Shown here: piece after piece, positions 33,904 to 42,999 of the stretch
Layout: each line of letters begins with the position of its first letter
How positions within the stretch are numbered: position 1 is the stretch's first letter
NCBI GenBank assembly: GCA_016195405.1
Contig: JACPZP010000031.1
Location: 1-64,000, forward strand
Origin: Planctomycetota bacterium
GTDB lineage: Bacteria > Planctomycetota > Planctomycetia > Gemmatales > Gemmataceae
DNA length: 64,000 nt
Reading direction: 5' to 3'
Made by a program: the position numbers and the translations under genes
The notes under the pieces: model-generated
The model's input: only the letters and a program-made list of their open reading frames with translations
The model's database searches: none
What the model was told of the DNA's origin: nothing

Positions 33904-34728
33904 GTGAAAACCGCGGCTTTGTTCTTCCCATTCGATCTGTTCGGCAGCGGCGGCGCCAAAGCGGGGGCGGAACTGCTCGCCGACGCCTTTCAAGAAATGC
34001 TGGCCGACAACAAGCGCGAGCGGCAGCCGACGCGTGCGCGCGCCTACACCGGCAAAGTCCGCTTCGAGGAATTCACGTTCGACACGCTGGCCGATTATCA
34101 GGACTGGCGTAAGCGCGGCCGCCATGCAATTCGTGAGGTGCTGAAGCGCGGCGATTTTCTCATTTGGACTACGGGTAATCATCTCGGCGTGTTGCCGCTC
34201 TACGATGAATTAGCCGCGGCATCGAAAGACACGCTGGTCGTCCAGTTCGACGCTCATCTCGACATCTACAATCTCAGCGATTGCACCAGCGAACTGTCGC
34301 ATGGCAATTTCTTGCTGCACTGCGCCGGTCCGCTGCCGCCGATCCTGAACTTGGGCCATCGCGAGTTGTTGCTTCGATCCGACTATATCGAAAAGCACTT
34401 TCTCAAGACCTATAGCGCCGCGGAGTTGGCTGTCGATCCACAATCGGCGCTGGACGAGGTCCGCCGCCTGAGCGGCGAGGCGTCGCGAATCTTCCTCGAC
34501 CTGGATTGCGACGTTTTCGATCCCGCGTTCTTCCCCGGCGCTGGCCACGCTCAACCGTTCGGCCTTAGCCCGCACGTGGTGCTGCAATTCATCGACGCTC
34601 TGTGGTCGGAAAAGGTCGCCGGATTGGCCATTTCGGAATTCGATCCGGCCCGCGATCAATGCGACCGTAGCTTGGCAACGCTTGTATGGCTGATGGAGTA
34701 CATTCTCTTGAAGCGGTTTGAGAAATAG
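33904..34728 (+). CDS. Arginase/agmatinase-fold (ureohydrolase-like) protein
   Basis: This 274-residue protein has the ureohydrolase metal motifs: the His of GNHLG, DAHLD, the 'DLDCDVFDP' loop and SEFDP near the C-terminus. Two Mn2+ ions should therefore be bound. The protein is shorter than arginase and lacks a clear substrate-recognition match, so it could hydrolyse a guanidino compound or a formimino group. The start is GTG at 33904, preceded by GAGGAAAG at a somewhat long distance. It stands alone, followed by 125 bases without signal before the DUF2891 gene. Confidence 0.85.
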   Translation: MKTAALFFPFDLFGSGGAKAGAELLADAFQEMLADNKRERQPTRARAYTGKVRFEEFTFDTLADYQDWRKRGRHAIREVLKRGDFLIWTTGNHLGVLPLYDELAAASKDTLVVQFDAHLDIYNLSDCTSELSHGNFLLHCAGPLPPILNLGHRELLLRSDYIEKHFLKTYSAAELAVDPQSALDEVRRLSGEASRIFLDLDCDVFDPAFFPGAGHAQPFGLSPHVVLQFIDALWSEKVAGLAISEFDPARDQCDRSLATLVWLMEYILLKRFEK

Positions 34729-34853
34729 CTGCACGAATTGATTTAATCACAACACACACCCACTTCGGGAAACGCATTTTTCGTTCATGCAACGAATCCC
34801 GTAGAAGTGGTTTCAAAAGAGCGTCAAAACCTGTGATTTTAGGGGACTATGCG

Positions 34854-35990
34854 CTATTGCGACGCGGACGTTGAGAGCAAATAGACCGCGAATGAGGCCA
34901 ACCAGTGTTCGCCCGCGTAATCTCCGCTGGCGACATGCTCGAGCGCCGCTGTCGCATGTCGCGTCGCAGCTTCAGCAAGAGCCTTGCGAATCGGTTCGTC
35001 CGCCGGCATGGATGCGGCAAGGCTGCGCATGCACCACGCCCGGCTCAAGTTGAGACCGTCCAAGTGGACGATCTGCGGGTCGCTGCGGTCGGTCACGGTC
35101 GCCGGCGCGAGCAGGCTTTTCGGTTCGCCCTTTGCCAGGCTGGGTAGATAGCCCTTGAGCCAGACGGGGAACTCATTCGCCGGCAGCACGCGCCGCATCA
35201 GGTCGGCTTCCATCAAGCTCGGCGAGAAGAAGTCGGCCCCATCGGGCTCCCAGCGCGCCGGAGCGTCCACATCGTTGCCGTAGTAATCCCGGCTGCGTTT
35301 CTCGATCATGTCTCGCAGCGGTTTGTTACCGACGGCGCGGGCATAGTCCAAGGCAAACGCCAAGCCGAACGCGGTGTTGGGATGTACGCCGGTGCGGATC
35401 GGGTAGGTCTGCTTCGGCAAGAATTCCAAATAGCGGGCGACGATCGCGTCGGTAAGCGGCTGCAAATTGCGCGACCACTTTTTGGCGTCGGGATCGTCCC
35501 AGGAATGCAATTCTTCCGCGAGCTTCAAAAGCCACGCCCAGCCATAGGTTCGTTCAAAGGACTTGGTGTTCGGCCGGGCGAAATAGTCCGCTTCGACCTT
35601 GAGATTCTTGGCGGTCAGGTTCTCCGTTAAGGCGGCGCGAATTTCTTCTCGCTCCGGCAGCGCCCGAAACATGCGCAATAGCCGCACGAGCATCCAATGT
35701 CCGTGAACCGATGAATGCCAATCGAAGCAGCCGTAGAAAGCCGGGTGCACGGCCCGCGGATTCTTGACGTCGGCGGCCTCGTTGAGGACATCGCCGGGCT
35801 TGTTGGGGTATTCCTTGCGGATGCCCTTGAGGGCAAGGCGGGCGAAAGCGGAAGCGTTTTGTTCGTTCAAGCGCATGGTTGATCCTTGCCGCGCTGTCTT
35901 CGAATTTGATTCGCCTGCTGAGAGGGAATCAATCATGGATTCGGTCAGTGCCAAGAACAGGAAGGAGACATAGAAGACTCGTTGACGCAT
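34854..35990 (-). CDS. Exported DUF2891 protein
   Basis: This 378-residue protein has a signal peptide (RVFYVSFLFLALTES) and the DUF2891 alpha/alpha-toroid layout. Landmarks include HPAFYGCFDWHSSVHGHW, RTYGWAWLLKLAEELH and 'TGVHPNTAFGLAFALDYAR', plus the C-terminal 'LDGLNLSRAWCMR' and GDYAGEHWLASFAVYLL. The conserved Trp/His-rich surfaces suggest a carbohydrate-active enzyme, but no activity is established for the family. It is the last gene of a four-gene minus-strand run (kinase, regulator, membrane protein, this), beginning 7 bases after the stop of the membrane protein. The ATG at 35990 avoids an unlikely 16-residue extension. Confidence 0.85.
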   Translation of the reverse strand: MRQRVFYVSFLFLALTESMIDSLSAGESNSKTARQGSTMRLNEQNASAFARLALKGIRKEYPNKPGDVLNEAADVKNPRAVHPAFYGCFDWHSSVHGHWMLVRLLRMFRALPEREEIRAALTENLTAKNLKVEADYFARPNTKSFERTYGWAWLLKLAEELHSWDDPDAKKWSRNLQPLTDAIVARYLEFLPKQTYPIRTGVHPNTAFGLAFALDYARAVGNKPLRDMIEKRSRDYYGNDVDAPARWEPDGADFFSPSLMEADLMRRVLPANEFPVWLKGYLPSLAKGEPKSLLAPATVTDRSDPQIVHLDGLNLSRAWCMRSLAASMPADEPIRKALAEAATRHATAALEHVASGDYAGEHWLASFAVYLLSTSASQ

Positions 35991-35997
35991 TTGCAAC

Positions 35998-36924
35998 TCA
36001 TTCGGGTTCGAAGGCCAGCTGAGCTTTTGCGTTATCATCGGGCATAGGACTTCTTTCTCTGCGCATGAGCGACCATTTCATCAACAAGTCGGATGCGAGA
36101 GCGGTGAAGGCCGTTGCCAGAATCGTCGTCCACGAATTTTGATAAACGAGCGAAAGGATCGGCGCCATGATCAGGATCGCCAACAGCTGATCCCAACAGG
36201 AGCGGTGGGGATCGACCGCAAACATGAGAAATAGCGAGTCGATGAGCTGAACCACCAGGTACGTCCAGAAGCCGCCGAAGTAGGCCAGTACGACCAAGGC
36301 AAATGTCAAATCAATGACCGTCATGCCTTTTCGTTCGAGTGGAACCGACATCATGCTCTCGGCGAGGAGCCAGCAGAAGATTAGAGTCATCGCGAATACA
36401 GCGGCAACCCAGCGCAAGCGGTGCTTGGCAATGGTGTCGAAGTATCGCCTGCGCATGTTTTGTGCGGCTTGGGATCGGCATGCCAGCCACGACACAGCGC
36501 GCTGAAGCAGTCGCAGCACCATGGCTACCGACATGAAAGTGAGCAGCCCGAATCCCGCTTCCGAGGCGAATGACTTCCCTTTCCTCGCCTTTTCGGAAAT
36601 CATATGAGAAAGGAGATTCATGAAAGCGGCCTGTTCACTGGGAAGATAGACCATCGTGTGGCCGGGTTCGAGAACATAATATGTCACGGCGTAATTGCCG
36701 TATTCACGCGTGAGCTCTCCAAGTGTTTTCTTGTCGTCCAGGTCCAAATGATAGGCCTCAACGTCGTGCCAGAACCCTGCGAACTTCGGGTCGAGGAACA
36801 TCGGCGTCCGCTCAATGAGCAGGATGATCATTCCGATCAGAAAAAAGAAACCGAGGGGATAGAGCAGACCGGCGGCGATCCATTTCAATAGCTTTAGCAC
36901 CGTAGATTCCTCCAGACCATTCAA
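35998..36924 (-). CDS. Membrane protein in the two-component operon
   Basis: The 308-residue product has about six hydrophobic segments: one near the N-terminus (LYPLGFFFLIGMIILLI), then a soluble loop of about 80 residues, then five more in the C-terminal half. No family is recognised. The first loop is likely outside the membrane because it follows the first TM and is acidic. Its ATG overlaps the stop of the NtrC-type regulator (ATGA), indicating coupled translation. It may be the sensor target or a transporter governed by the system. Confidence 0.7.
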   Translation of the reverse strand: MNGLEESTVLKLLKWIAAGLLYPLGFFFLIGMIILLIERTPMFLDPKFAGFWHDVEAYHLDLDDKKTLGELTREYGNYAVTYYVLEPGHTMVYLPSEQAAFMNLLSHMISEKARKGKSFASEAGFGLLTFMSVAMVLRLLQRAVSWLACRSQAAQNMRRRYFDTIAKHRLRWVAAVFAMTLIFCWLLAESMMSVPLERKGMTVIDLTFALVVLAYFGGFWTYLVVQLIDSLFLMFAVDPHRSCWDQLLAILIMAPILSLVYQNSWTTILATAFTALASDLLMKWSLMRRERSPMPDDNAKAQLAFEPE

Positions 36925-38273
36925 CTCGGCTCAATCCCCAACTCCGCAATCCGCCGGTACAACGAGCTTAAGCCGACGCCCAGCAACCGAGCCGCTTCCT
37001 TCTTGTCCGGCGAACGGCGAAGGATACGCTCGATATGCAGCTTCTCGAAGCGCCTTACAGCTTCGCCCAGGTCATCGACGAGAGCCGGATCGTCCAGGTG
37101 CGGAACGAGATCGGGGGGCAAATCCGCGGGGACAATAAGAGGCCCTTCGCCAAGAATGACGGCCCGCTGCAAGGCGTTGTCCAGTTCGCGGACGTTGCCC
37201 TTCCAGGGACAAGCGAGCAGGATGCGCATCGCTTCGTGGCTGACGCCCGTGATGCGTTTTCCTAACGTTTGGGCGTGCTTGGCCAAAAGCGCCTCGACAA
37301 GGTCCGGGATGTCTTCACGCCGCTCGCGCAGCGGCGGCATCGCGATCGTGACGACATTGAGGCGGTAGAAAAGGTCCTCGCGGAATCGGCCGACTTCCAC
37401 TTCCTTGGTCAGGTTCTTGTTGGTGGCAGCGAGGATACGGGCATCGACCTTAATCGGCTCGTTGGCGCCGACAGGCAAAATCTCCTTTTGCTCTATGGCC
37501 CGCAAGAGTTTCGCCTGCGTCGACCATGGCGCTTCGCCGATTTCGTCGAGAAACACCGTGCCGCTCCCCGCATGCACGAAGATGCCCGCCTGATCTCGGT
37601 CGGCGCCCGTGAACGCGCCTTTGCGATGGCCGAAGAGCTGGTTCTCCAGCAGCTCATGCGGAATGGCGGCGCAGTTGAGAGCGAGAAAACGGCCGTCCGG
37701 CGCCGCGCCTTGCCGGTGAATGGCGCGGGCCACCAGCTCTTTGCCTGTACCGCTTTCGCCGACGATCAGCACTGTGCTGGGAGTCGGGGCGACGCGGCGG
37801 ACGATTTCGAGGACCCGCTGCATGGCAAAGCTGGGGCCCACCACCATGTCACGATCCGACTCGCGGTGCAGCTCCCGCCGCAGATGCTGGTTTTCAAGGT
37901 GAAGCTCGCGATAACGCAAAAGCCTTTGAATCTTAGCCAGCACCTCGGTCAGAATGATTGGCTTCAAGAGGTAATCGTGGGCGCCGCGCTGGAAGGCGGC
38001 TATGGCGTTGTCGACGGTGCCGTACGCGGTGATGAGAAGGACAAACGTTTGCGGGCCGAGCTTGAGGAGCCGGTTGAGAAGCTCCAGGCCGTCGATGCCC
38101 GGAAGCTGTACATCGCACAAGGCCACCGCGAAGGGTGTCTGCGCGGCCAGCCGCAGGGCTTCTTCCGCGGATCCACAGGCAGCGACGGTGAAGCCCTCGG
38201 CCGTCAAGAACTCGGCCAAACTGTCGCGGATGATGGGCTCGTCGTCGACGACGAGAATGCTTGCGTGACACAC
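36921..38273 (-). CDS. NtrC-family sigma-54-dependent response regulator
   Basis: This 450-residue activator has a receiver domain with the phosphorylatable Asp54 (CDVQLPG) and acidic Asp10/Asp11. A central AAA+ domain carries GESGTGKE (Walker A) and GAFTGA, the loop that contacts sigma-54. It also has FLDEIGE (Walker B) and [15 protein letters not shown]-terminal Fis-type helix-turn-helix follows ([19 protein letters not shown]). It should drive transcription from -24/-12 promoters when phosphorylated. It lies 42 bases downstream of the histidine kinase and overlaps the following membrane-protein gene, so the cognate pair is clear. I saw no good GG-N10-GC promoter in the flanks. Confidence 0.95.
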   Translation of the reverse strand: MCHASILVVDDEPIIRDSLAEFLTAEGFTVAACGSAEEALRLAAQTPFAVALCDVQLPGIDGLELLNRLLKLGPQTFVLLITAYGTVDNAIAAFQRGAHDYLLKPIILTEVLAKIQRLLRYRELHLENQHLRRELHRESDRDMVVGPSFAMQRVLEIVRRVAPTPSTVLIVGESGTGKELVARAIHRQGAAPDGRFLALNCAAIPHELLENQLFGHRKGAFTGADRDQAGIFVHAGSGTVFLDEIGEAPWSTQAKLLRAIEQKEILPVGANEPIKVDARILAATNKNLTKEVEVGRFREDLFYRLNVVTIAMPPLRERREDIPDLVEALLAKHAQTLGKRITGVSHEAMRILLACPWKGNVRELDNALQRAVILGEGPLIVPADLPPDLVPHLDDPALVDDLGEAVRRFEKLHIERILRRSPDKKEAARLLGVGLSSLYRRIAELGIEPS

Positions 38274-38315
38274 ATTGCACCTGGGATGCGGTCCGCGCTC
38301 GCCGTTGGCTCGCGG

Positions 38316-39641
38316 CTAAACTGTGACCGTTTTCTGCAACACCATTTCATCATAGGCGGGCGCAACGGCCCGGGGCAGGCGGATGGTGAACGTGGTCCCG
38401 GCGCCCGGAATCGACGTGAATTCGATGGTTCCGCCATGATCCGCCACGAGTTTGCGGCAAACAAACAGGCCCAGACCGGTGCCGTGCTTCTTGGTGGTCA
38501 CATACGGTTGAAAAAGGCGCGGCGCGCATTCCGGCGCGATGCCGACGCCGTCGTCGTGAATGGCGATCTCGACTTCGGTGCCGTCGAGGTTGGCATCGAT
38601 GGCGATGCGTCCGCCGACATCCGTGGCGTCGATGGCGTTAAGGATCAGGTTGAGCAACACTTGCACGAGCTGATCGTGGATGCCGAAGACGGCCGGCATG
38701 TCCGTGGGCAAGCGATTGTCGATCTGCCTGCCCTTGGTGCGTTTGTAGTACTTGGCGATATTGAGCGCTTCGTCGGCCACGTCGGTAAGGGCAATGCGGG
38801 TGCGGACGGTGCTGGCCGGCCGGCTGAAGTTGATCAGTTCGCGTAAGGTCGTCTGAATCCGCTGCAATTGTCCGCTGACAAGCGCCAGCTTTTCCTTGGT
38901 ATAGGCGTCATGGTCTTTCCTTTGCAGCATCTGAACCAGGGAACTGATCGAGGTCAGCGGGTTGCCGACCTCGTGGGCGATGCCGGCTGCAAGCAGGCCG
39001 AAGGCGGCCATTTTCTCCTGATGGAGCACATGGGCCTGGGCCTCCTGAAGCTGGCAGGTGCGTTCGGCGATCCGGGCCTCAAGCTGGCCGCGGTTTTCTT
39101 CGAGGGCAGCGTTGAGCCGGCTCAAATAGTCGCCGACCTGCTTGAGCAACATGGAAAGGGCGGCGCTCGCCCAGGTCACCCAGCCCAGGATCACGAGCGT
39201 CAAGACGAACGGCAACGTTGCCTGCTGTTCCGGAGGCAGCGCCAGGTAGAGCAGGAAATAACTGGCGCTGTGTAGCGCCCAGGTGGCATAGGTTACGCGC
39301 ATCGAATGCCGGATGGCGCAGCAGATCAGCGACAGCATGTAGTAGTAACGGAAAGCGCTTTCGAGACCTTGATGGAAGAAGCACAGTACGCCGATAAAAA
39401 GCGCCTCCATGAACGAAATGAGCAGTGGCCAGCGGCCAAGAAAGACCCTGCCATGGATGCTGTACGCGGTGTCGAAGAGCGCAAAGCCGACGCCGAGGGC
39501 GAGAATGGCGTTGAGGATCGCCTGATACGGGCCTGCGTCACCGAGATTGACCAGGACATAGCCAAAGAGAATGCCGAACCACCGGATTTTGACAGCGATG
39601 GCCTCGGCGGCCAACTCCCAGCGGGAAAGGGAAACGCTCAT
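38316..39641 (-). CDS. Membrane sensor histidine kinase
   Basis: The 441-residue kinase has an N-terminal region of about five TM segments (residues about 20-185), then a coiled-coil linker with EARIAERTCQLQEAQ. The H-box reads GIAHEVGNPL with the phosphorylated His. An ATPase domain follows with N (NLILNAID), G1 (HDDGVGI) and GTGLGLFVCRKLV. The membrane part has no recognised sensory domain, which suggests intramembrane sensing. It is the first gene of the operon with the NtrC-type regulator. A weak GAGG lies upstream of the ATG. Confidence 0.93.
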   Translation of the reverse strand: MSVSLSRWELAAEAIAVKIRWFGILFGYVLVNLGDAGPYQAILNAILALGVGFALFDTAYSIHGRVFLGRWPLLISFMEALFIGVLCFFHQGLESAFRYYYMLSLICCAIRHSMRVTYATWALHSASYFLLYLALPPEQQATLPFVLTLVILGWVTWASAALSMLLKQVGDYLSRLNAALEENRGQLEARIAERTCQLQEAQAHVLHQEKMAAFGLLAAGIAHEVGNPLTSISSLVQMLQRKDHDAYTKEKLALVSGQLQRIQTTLRELINFSRPASTVRTRIALTDVADEALNIAKYYKRTKGRQIDNRLPTDMPAVFGIHDQLVQVLLNLILNAIDATDVGGRIAIDANLDGTEVEIAIHDDGVGIAPECAPRLFQPYVTTKKHGTGLGLFVCRKLVADHGGTIEFTSIPGAGTTFTIRLPRAVAPAYDEMVLQKTVTV

Positions 39642-39730
39642 TAAAGAAATGCCTCACGGCGACGTGCGCAACAACACCTTTATTATAGAGGCGGAGATGT
39701 GGTGAAACTTGGAGGTGGGCGGCAGAGGAA

Positions 39731-40147
39731 TCAGTAATTGAACTTGCAGGAAAGGCGGCGGCTGTTGACGTCGAGAGCTTCGAGGATTTCACGAACTTCG
39801 GGCATGGTTATGCGATAGTCGAGGGCCCAGAGGATAATTTCGAGGTTTTCTTGGCCGGTTTTGAGGCGATCGAGGATGCGGTCGAGGAGGAGGGATTTGT
39901 CTTGGAAGCGTCGCTGTAGAAGTCCGAAGTCGCCGCGGTCGAGTTCAACCCAGAAGCGGGTGCCGTGGAGGTGTTCCAGCCAGCGGGCCCGCAGATAGCC
40001 ATCCCAGTGGTCACGCACCCAGCGGCGAATGGCCACATCGCCTAAATCAAAGCCCGCTTTCTCGCTTTCGATCCATTTATATTTGTCCGCTTCTTTCTGG
40101 CCTTCGATGAATACGCTACATTTTTCATGGACACTACATGTTTCCAC
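39731..40147 (-). CDS. Planctomycete-type hypothetical protein with Cys-rich start
   Basis: This 138-residue soluble protein starts at GTG (40147), with AGGAG about 6 bases before. The start reads 'ETCSVHEKCSVFIEGQKE' with two Cys. The core 'KWIESEKAGFDLGDVAIRRWVRDHW' and LRARWLEHLHGTRFWVELD resembles unknown short proteins I have seen in planctomycetes. No catalytic motif or signal peptide is seen. It is alone on this strand, 89 bases after the histidine kinase start. The earlier in-frame TTG start is less likely because it lacks a ribosome binding site. Confidence 0.65.
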   Translation of the reverse strand: METCSVHEKCSVFIEGQKEADKYKWIESEKAGFDLGDVAIRRWVRDHWDGYLRARWLEHLHGTRFWVELDRGDFGLLQRRFQDKSLLLDRILDRLKTGQENLEIILWALDYRITMPEVREILEALDVNSRRLSCKFNY

Positions 40148-40281
40148 AGCGATTCTCCTGCATCCTCCAATCCATGGCGGGCTTGCGGGGATCAAACCAT
40201 CAGCTTCCGAGCGCGGAAAACTCCCCCAAGATATCCTAACTTTTCACGACTTTTGGATCAAGCCGCTTTGTTGACTGAGAC

Positions 40282-40343
40282 GTAGGACGGATTTGCAGTC
40301 CGTCTAAGTTGCCACGCGGGGACGGATTGAAAATCCGTCCTAC
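40282..40343. repeat. Palindromic repeat, GTAGGACGGATTT family
   Basis: GTAGGACGGATTTGCAGTCCGTC (40282-40304) and its near-reverse-complement GACGGATTGAAAATCCGTCCTAC (40321-40343) flank a short spacer. Each unit is itself palindromic. The same family is found three times at 53857-53941 inside the Bat operon. Confidence 0.85.
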
Positions 40344-40351
40344 TAATGACG

Positions 40352-41212
40352 CTAAAACTGCCACGACCAGGTCAGCAGGCTCAACTTCGAAGCGCCGATC
40401 GACAGCCAGCAATTGTCGTTCACACGCCAGTGCAGACCCGGAATGACCTCCCAGACGGCGGTCTTGCCGTCCGTCCGCGTGTCATATCGATATCGGCCCA
40501 AAGCCTGGACGAAGAAAAACAATCCTTGATCGCTCTGGGGACAAAGTCCCGGGACCGGACATTGCACGCCGACGCCGTAATGGACGCGGGTTCCGAGATT
40601 GTCGGTCCAGCGCGAAGTGGCCATGATGTCCTGCCCGATGTAGCCTTGCAGCGCGGCGCCGTAGCCAAGGTCCTGAAAACAGGCGAAGGACGGACTGACG
40701 ATGGTCGGTCCGTTGGCGACGCCGCCCGATTCCAGTCCCGCGGGAGTCAGGGCTTGCAGGGTCAGGCTGACGTTGGTTCGACCGAGATCGAGAACCTGCA
40801 TTTGGGAGTGAACCTTGTAATAGCCCAGGCCGCGCGGATCTTCGGGACGGCGCATGTCGAAATAAGGGTTGTAGTTCCCCATGGAGACGAGGATTCCGCT
40901 GAAGTCGTCGTCGGGGTTGGCTCGAGCGGCCATCGGATCGGCCGGAAGGGCTGGATCGTCGCTGTCGAGGCCGACGGGGTCGCGGAGAAAACCAGTGGGC
41001 ATGCCGAAGAGCCGCACACGCGCGGCGGCGCCGCTGGGCGAACTCGTTTCACGTTGCAGCGCGGCGTCAAAATTGAGGAGAGGCTTTTGCTGCCCGCTTT
41101 CCGCAGGCAAGCCGGGAGCTTGGGCCCGCAGTTGCATGCTTGAATCAAGAGTGAATGCGATCCCTATCCCAACCCAGATTGTAAGAACGGTTGGAAGGCG
41201 GAGCGATTTCAT
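40352..41212 (-). CDS. Probable exported outer-membrane/beta-barrel-like protein
   Basis: The 286-residue product has an N-terminal signal (LRLPTVLTIWVGIGIAF). The mature part is rich in Gly, aromatic residues and alternating polar/hydrophobic strands in the C-terminal two-thirds: LGYYKVHSQMQVLDLGRTN, VHYGVGVQC and LSLLTWSWQF at the very end. The C-terminal Phe and preceding strand are what BAM-dependent barrels show, so an outer-membrane location is inferred. No function is seen. It is placed between a palindromic repeat and the divergent sirtuin gene. Confidence 0.65.
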   Translation of the reverse strand: MKSLRLPTVLTIWVGIGIAFTLDSSMQLRAQAPGLPAESGQQKPLLNFDAALQRETSSPSGAAARVRLFGMPTGFLRDPVGLDSDDPALPADPMAARANPDDDFSGILVSMGNYNPYFDMRRPEDPRGLGYYKVHSQMQVLDLGRTNVSLTLQALTPAGLESGGVANGPTIVSPSFACFQDLGYGAALQGYIGQDIMATSRWTDNLGTRVHYGVGVQCPVPGLCPQSDQGLFFFVQALGRYRYDTRTDGKTAVWEVIPGLHWRVNDNCWLSIGASKLSLLTWSWQF

Positions 41213-41349
41213 AAGCTCGGCAATTGAGTCAAGCACGAACGATGCCCCTAATCATTATCGACCTCGCCCATAACCGTAGATAAGAGATTATGCAAGGGGA
41301 GTTTGGGCCGCTTGTAGAAGGAAGTTCGATTCGCTATTCTCAGAAGACC

Positions 41350-42096
41350 ATGAGCGACATGAATGACCAGGAACAAGCGATCTCGAAAGCCGCGGGGGTG
41401 GTGCGCTCGGCCCGGCGCCTGGCGGCGCTGACCGGCGCGGGAATCTCCGCGGAGAGCGGACTACAGACGTTTCGCGGCGCCGGCGGACTCTGGGAGGGCC
41501 ATCGCGTCGAAGAAGTCGCCACGCCACATGCGTTCCGGCGCGATCCAGCCTTTGTCTGGCGTTTCTACAACCTGCGCCGCGCCAATTTGGCGAAGGTGGC
41601 GCCCAATCCCGGCCACCAGGCGCTCGTTCACCTCGAAGAGCGTTGGGGAGCGGATGCTTTCACGCTCGTGACGCAGAACGTGGACGGGCTTCATTTCGCC
41701 GCCGGCAGCCAGAACGTATTGGAAATTCACGGGACGTTGCGGCGGGTAAGGTGCAGCGGCTGCGACAGGACCGAGGACCGAGGTGTCGAAGCCTTGCCGG
41801 ATTTGCCTCGGTGCGAGGCGTGCGGGGAGTTGTTGCGGCCCGACGTCGTCTGGTTTCAGGAGAGTTTGCCGCCGGGCATTTGGGAACGTGCGGAGCGTGC
41901 AGTATCCGAGGCGGACTGCTTGCTCGTGGTGGGCACGAGCGCGGTGGTCTATCCGGCGGCGGGTTTGATTGATGTGGCCCGATGGCACGGCGCCACGGTC
42001 GTTGAAGTCAATTCGGAGCCGACCGGCGCGGCTGTCGACGTCGTGTTGCGCGGACCGGCGGGCCGGTTGTTGCCGGAACTGGTAAGAAGGCTTTAG
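41350..42096 (+). CDS. cobB: NAD-dependent protein deacylase (sirtuin)
   Basis: This is a 248-residue SIR2-family enzyme. It removes acyl groups from lysines using NAD+. The NAD-binding GAGISAESGLQTFRG, the catalytic 'TQNVDGLH' and 'LEIHGTL' motifs and two zinc Cys pairs (CSGC and CEAC) are all present. The C-terminal GTSAVVYPAAG and VNSEPT blocks complete the Rossmann domain. The start at 41350 is conservative: an earlier in-frame start at 41290 would add 20 residues, and the ribosome binding site is weak in either case. folD follows after 21 bases. Confidence 0.93.
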   Translation: MSDMNDQEQAISKAAGVVRSARRLAALTGAGISAESGLQTFRGAGGLWEGHRVEEVATPHAFRRDPAFVWRFYNLRRANLAKVAPNPGHQALVHLEERWGADAFTLVTQNVDGLHFAAGSQNVLEIHGTLRRVRCSGCDRTEDRGVEALPDLPRCEACGELLRPDVVWFQESLPPGIWERAERAVSEADCLLVVGTSAVVYPAAGLIDVARWHGATVVEVNSEPTGAAVDVVLRGPAGRLLPELVRRL

Positions 42097-42117
42097 TCAA
42101 GCGTTGGGAGAAGCAGG

Positions 42118-42999
42118 ATGGCGACGATCCTCGACGGCAAGAAGCTTGCGCAGATCATCCAAGCGGAAATCAAGGCCGAAATTGCCGAATTCCATCGTCA
42201 GACGGGACAGCGTCCCGGACTGGCGGCGGTGCTCGTGGGCGACAATCCGGCCAGCCAAATCTACGTAAGAAACAAGCGCCTGGCGTGTGATAGGGTTGGC
42301 ATGGCAAGCTGGCTCCACGAACTGCCGCCAAGCACGACCCAGACGCACCTTCTCGAATTGATCGCAAAGCTCAACACCGACGCGCAGGTTCACGGCATCC
42401 TCGTGCAATTGCCGCTGCCCAAGCAGATTGACGAATCGGTCATCGTCCAGGCCGTAGCGCCGGAGAAGGACGTGGACGGCTTCGGCACGCAGAACCTAGG
42501 CCTCCTGGCAGCCGGACTGGCGCGCTATTATCCCTGCACGCCATTCGGCGTGCAACAAATCCTGCTGCGCAACGGCATCGCCATCGACGGCAGGCACGTG
42601 GTGATCGTCGGCCGCAGCAACATCGTCGGCAAGCCCTTGGCTTTGATGTTGATGCAAAAAGCCGAAGGGGCCAACGCCACGGTGACGGTGTGCCACAGCC
42701 GTAGCCGGGACATCGGCTCGCTGACGCGACTCGGCGACATCGTGGTGGTGGCCATCGGGCAGGCGCGGTTTCTAAAGGCCGATATGGTCAAGCCGGGCGC
42801 GGTCGTCATCGACGTCGGCATGAATCGGTTGCCGGACGGCAAGCTGGCAGGCGACGTCGCTTTCGACGAAGTCGAGAAGGTGGCCGCGGCGATCACGCCC
42901 GTGCCGGGCGGCGTCGGACCGATGACCATCACCATGCTATTATGGAATACCCTGCGCGCGGCCCAGACTCTTGGTCGCGCGCCTCGGAGAATGGCATGA
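42118..42999 (+). CDS. folD: Bifunctional methylenetetrahydrofolate dehydrogenase/cyclohydrolase
   Basis: This 293-residue enzyme interconverts 5,10-methylene- and 10-formyl-tetrahydrofolate. It carries the family's ILVGDNPAS-x-x-Y-V-R-N-K block with the catalytic Lys, VHGILVQLPLPKQ, PEKDVDG and the NADP-binding GRSNIVGKPLALML. The C-terminal PGGVGPMTITMLLWNT ends as usual. The next gene starts in an ATGA overlap with its stop, so it is co-translated with an AI-2E-family permease. Confidence 0.97.
   Translation: MATILDGKKLAQIIQAEIKAEIAEFHRQTGQRPGLAAVLVGDNPASQIYVRNKRLACDRVGMASWLHELPPSTTQTHLLELIAKLNTDAQVHGILVQLPLPKQIDESVIVQAVAPEKDVDGFGTQNLGLLAAGLARYYPCTPFGVQQILLRNGIAIDGRHVVIVGRSNIVGKPLALMLMQKAEGANATVTVCHSRSRDIGSLTRLGDIVVVAIGQARFLKADMVKPGAVVIDVGMNRLPDGKLAGDVAFDEVEKVAAAITPVPGGVGPMTITMLLWNTLRAAQTLGRAPRRMA

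Noticed and set aside
37269-38846. A 525-codon plus-strand open frame opposite the regulator and kinase
   Set aside because: It is antisense to two unmistakable genes and has no recognisable domain.
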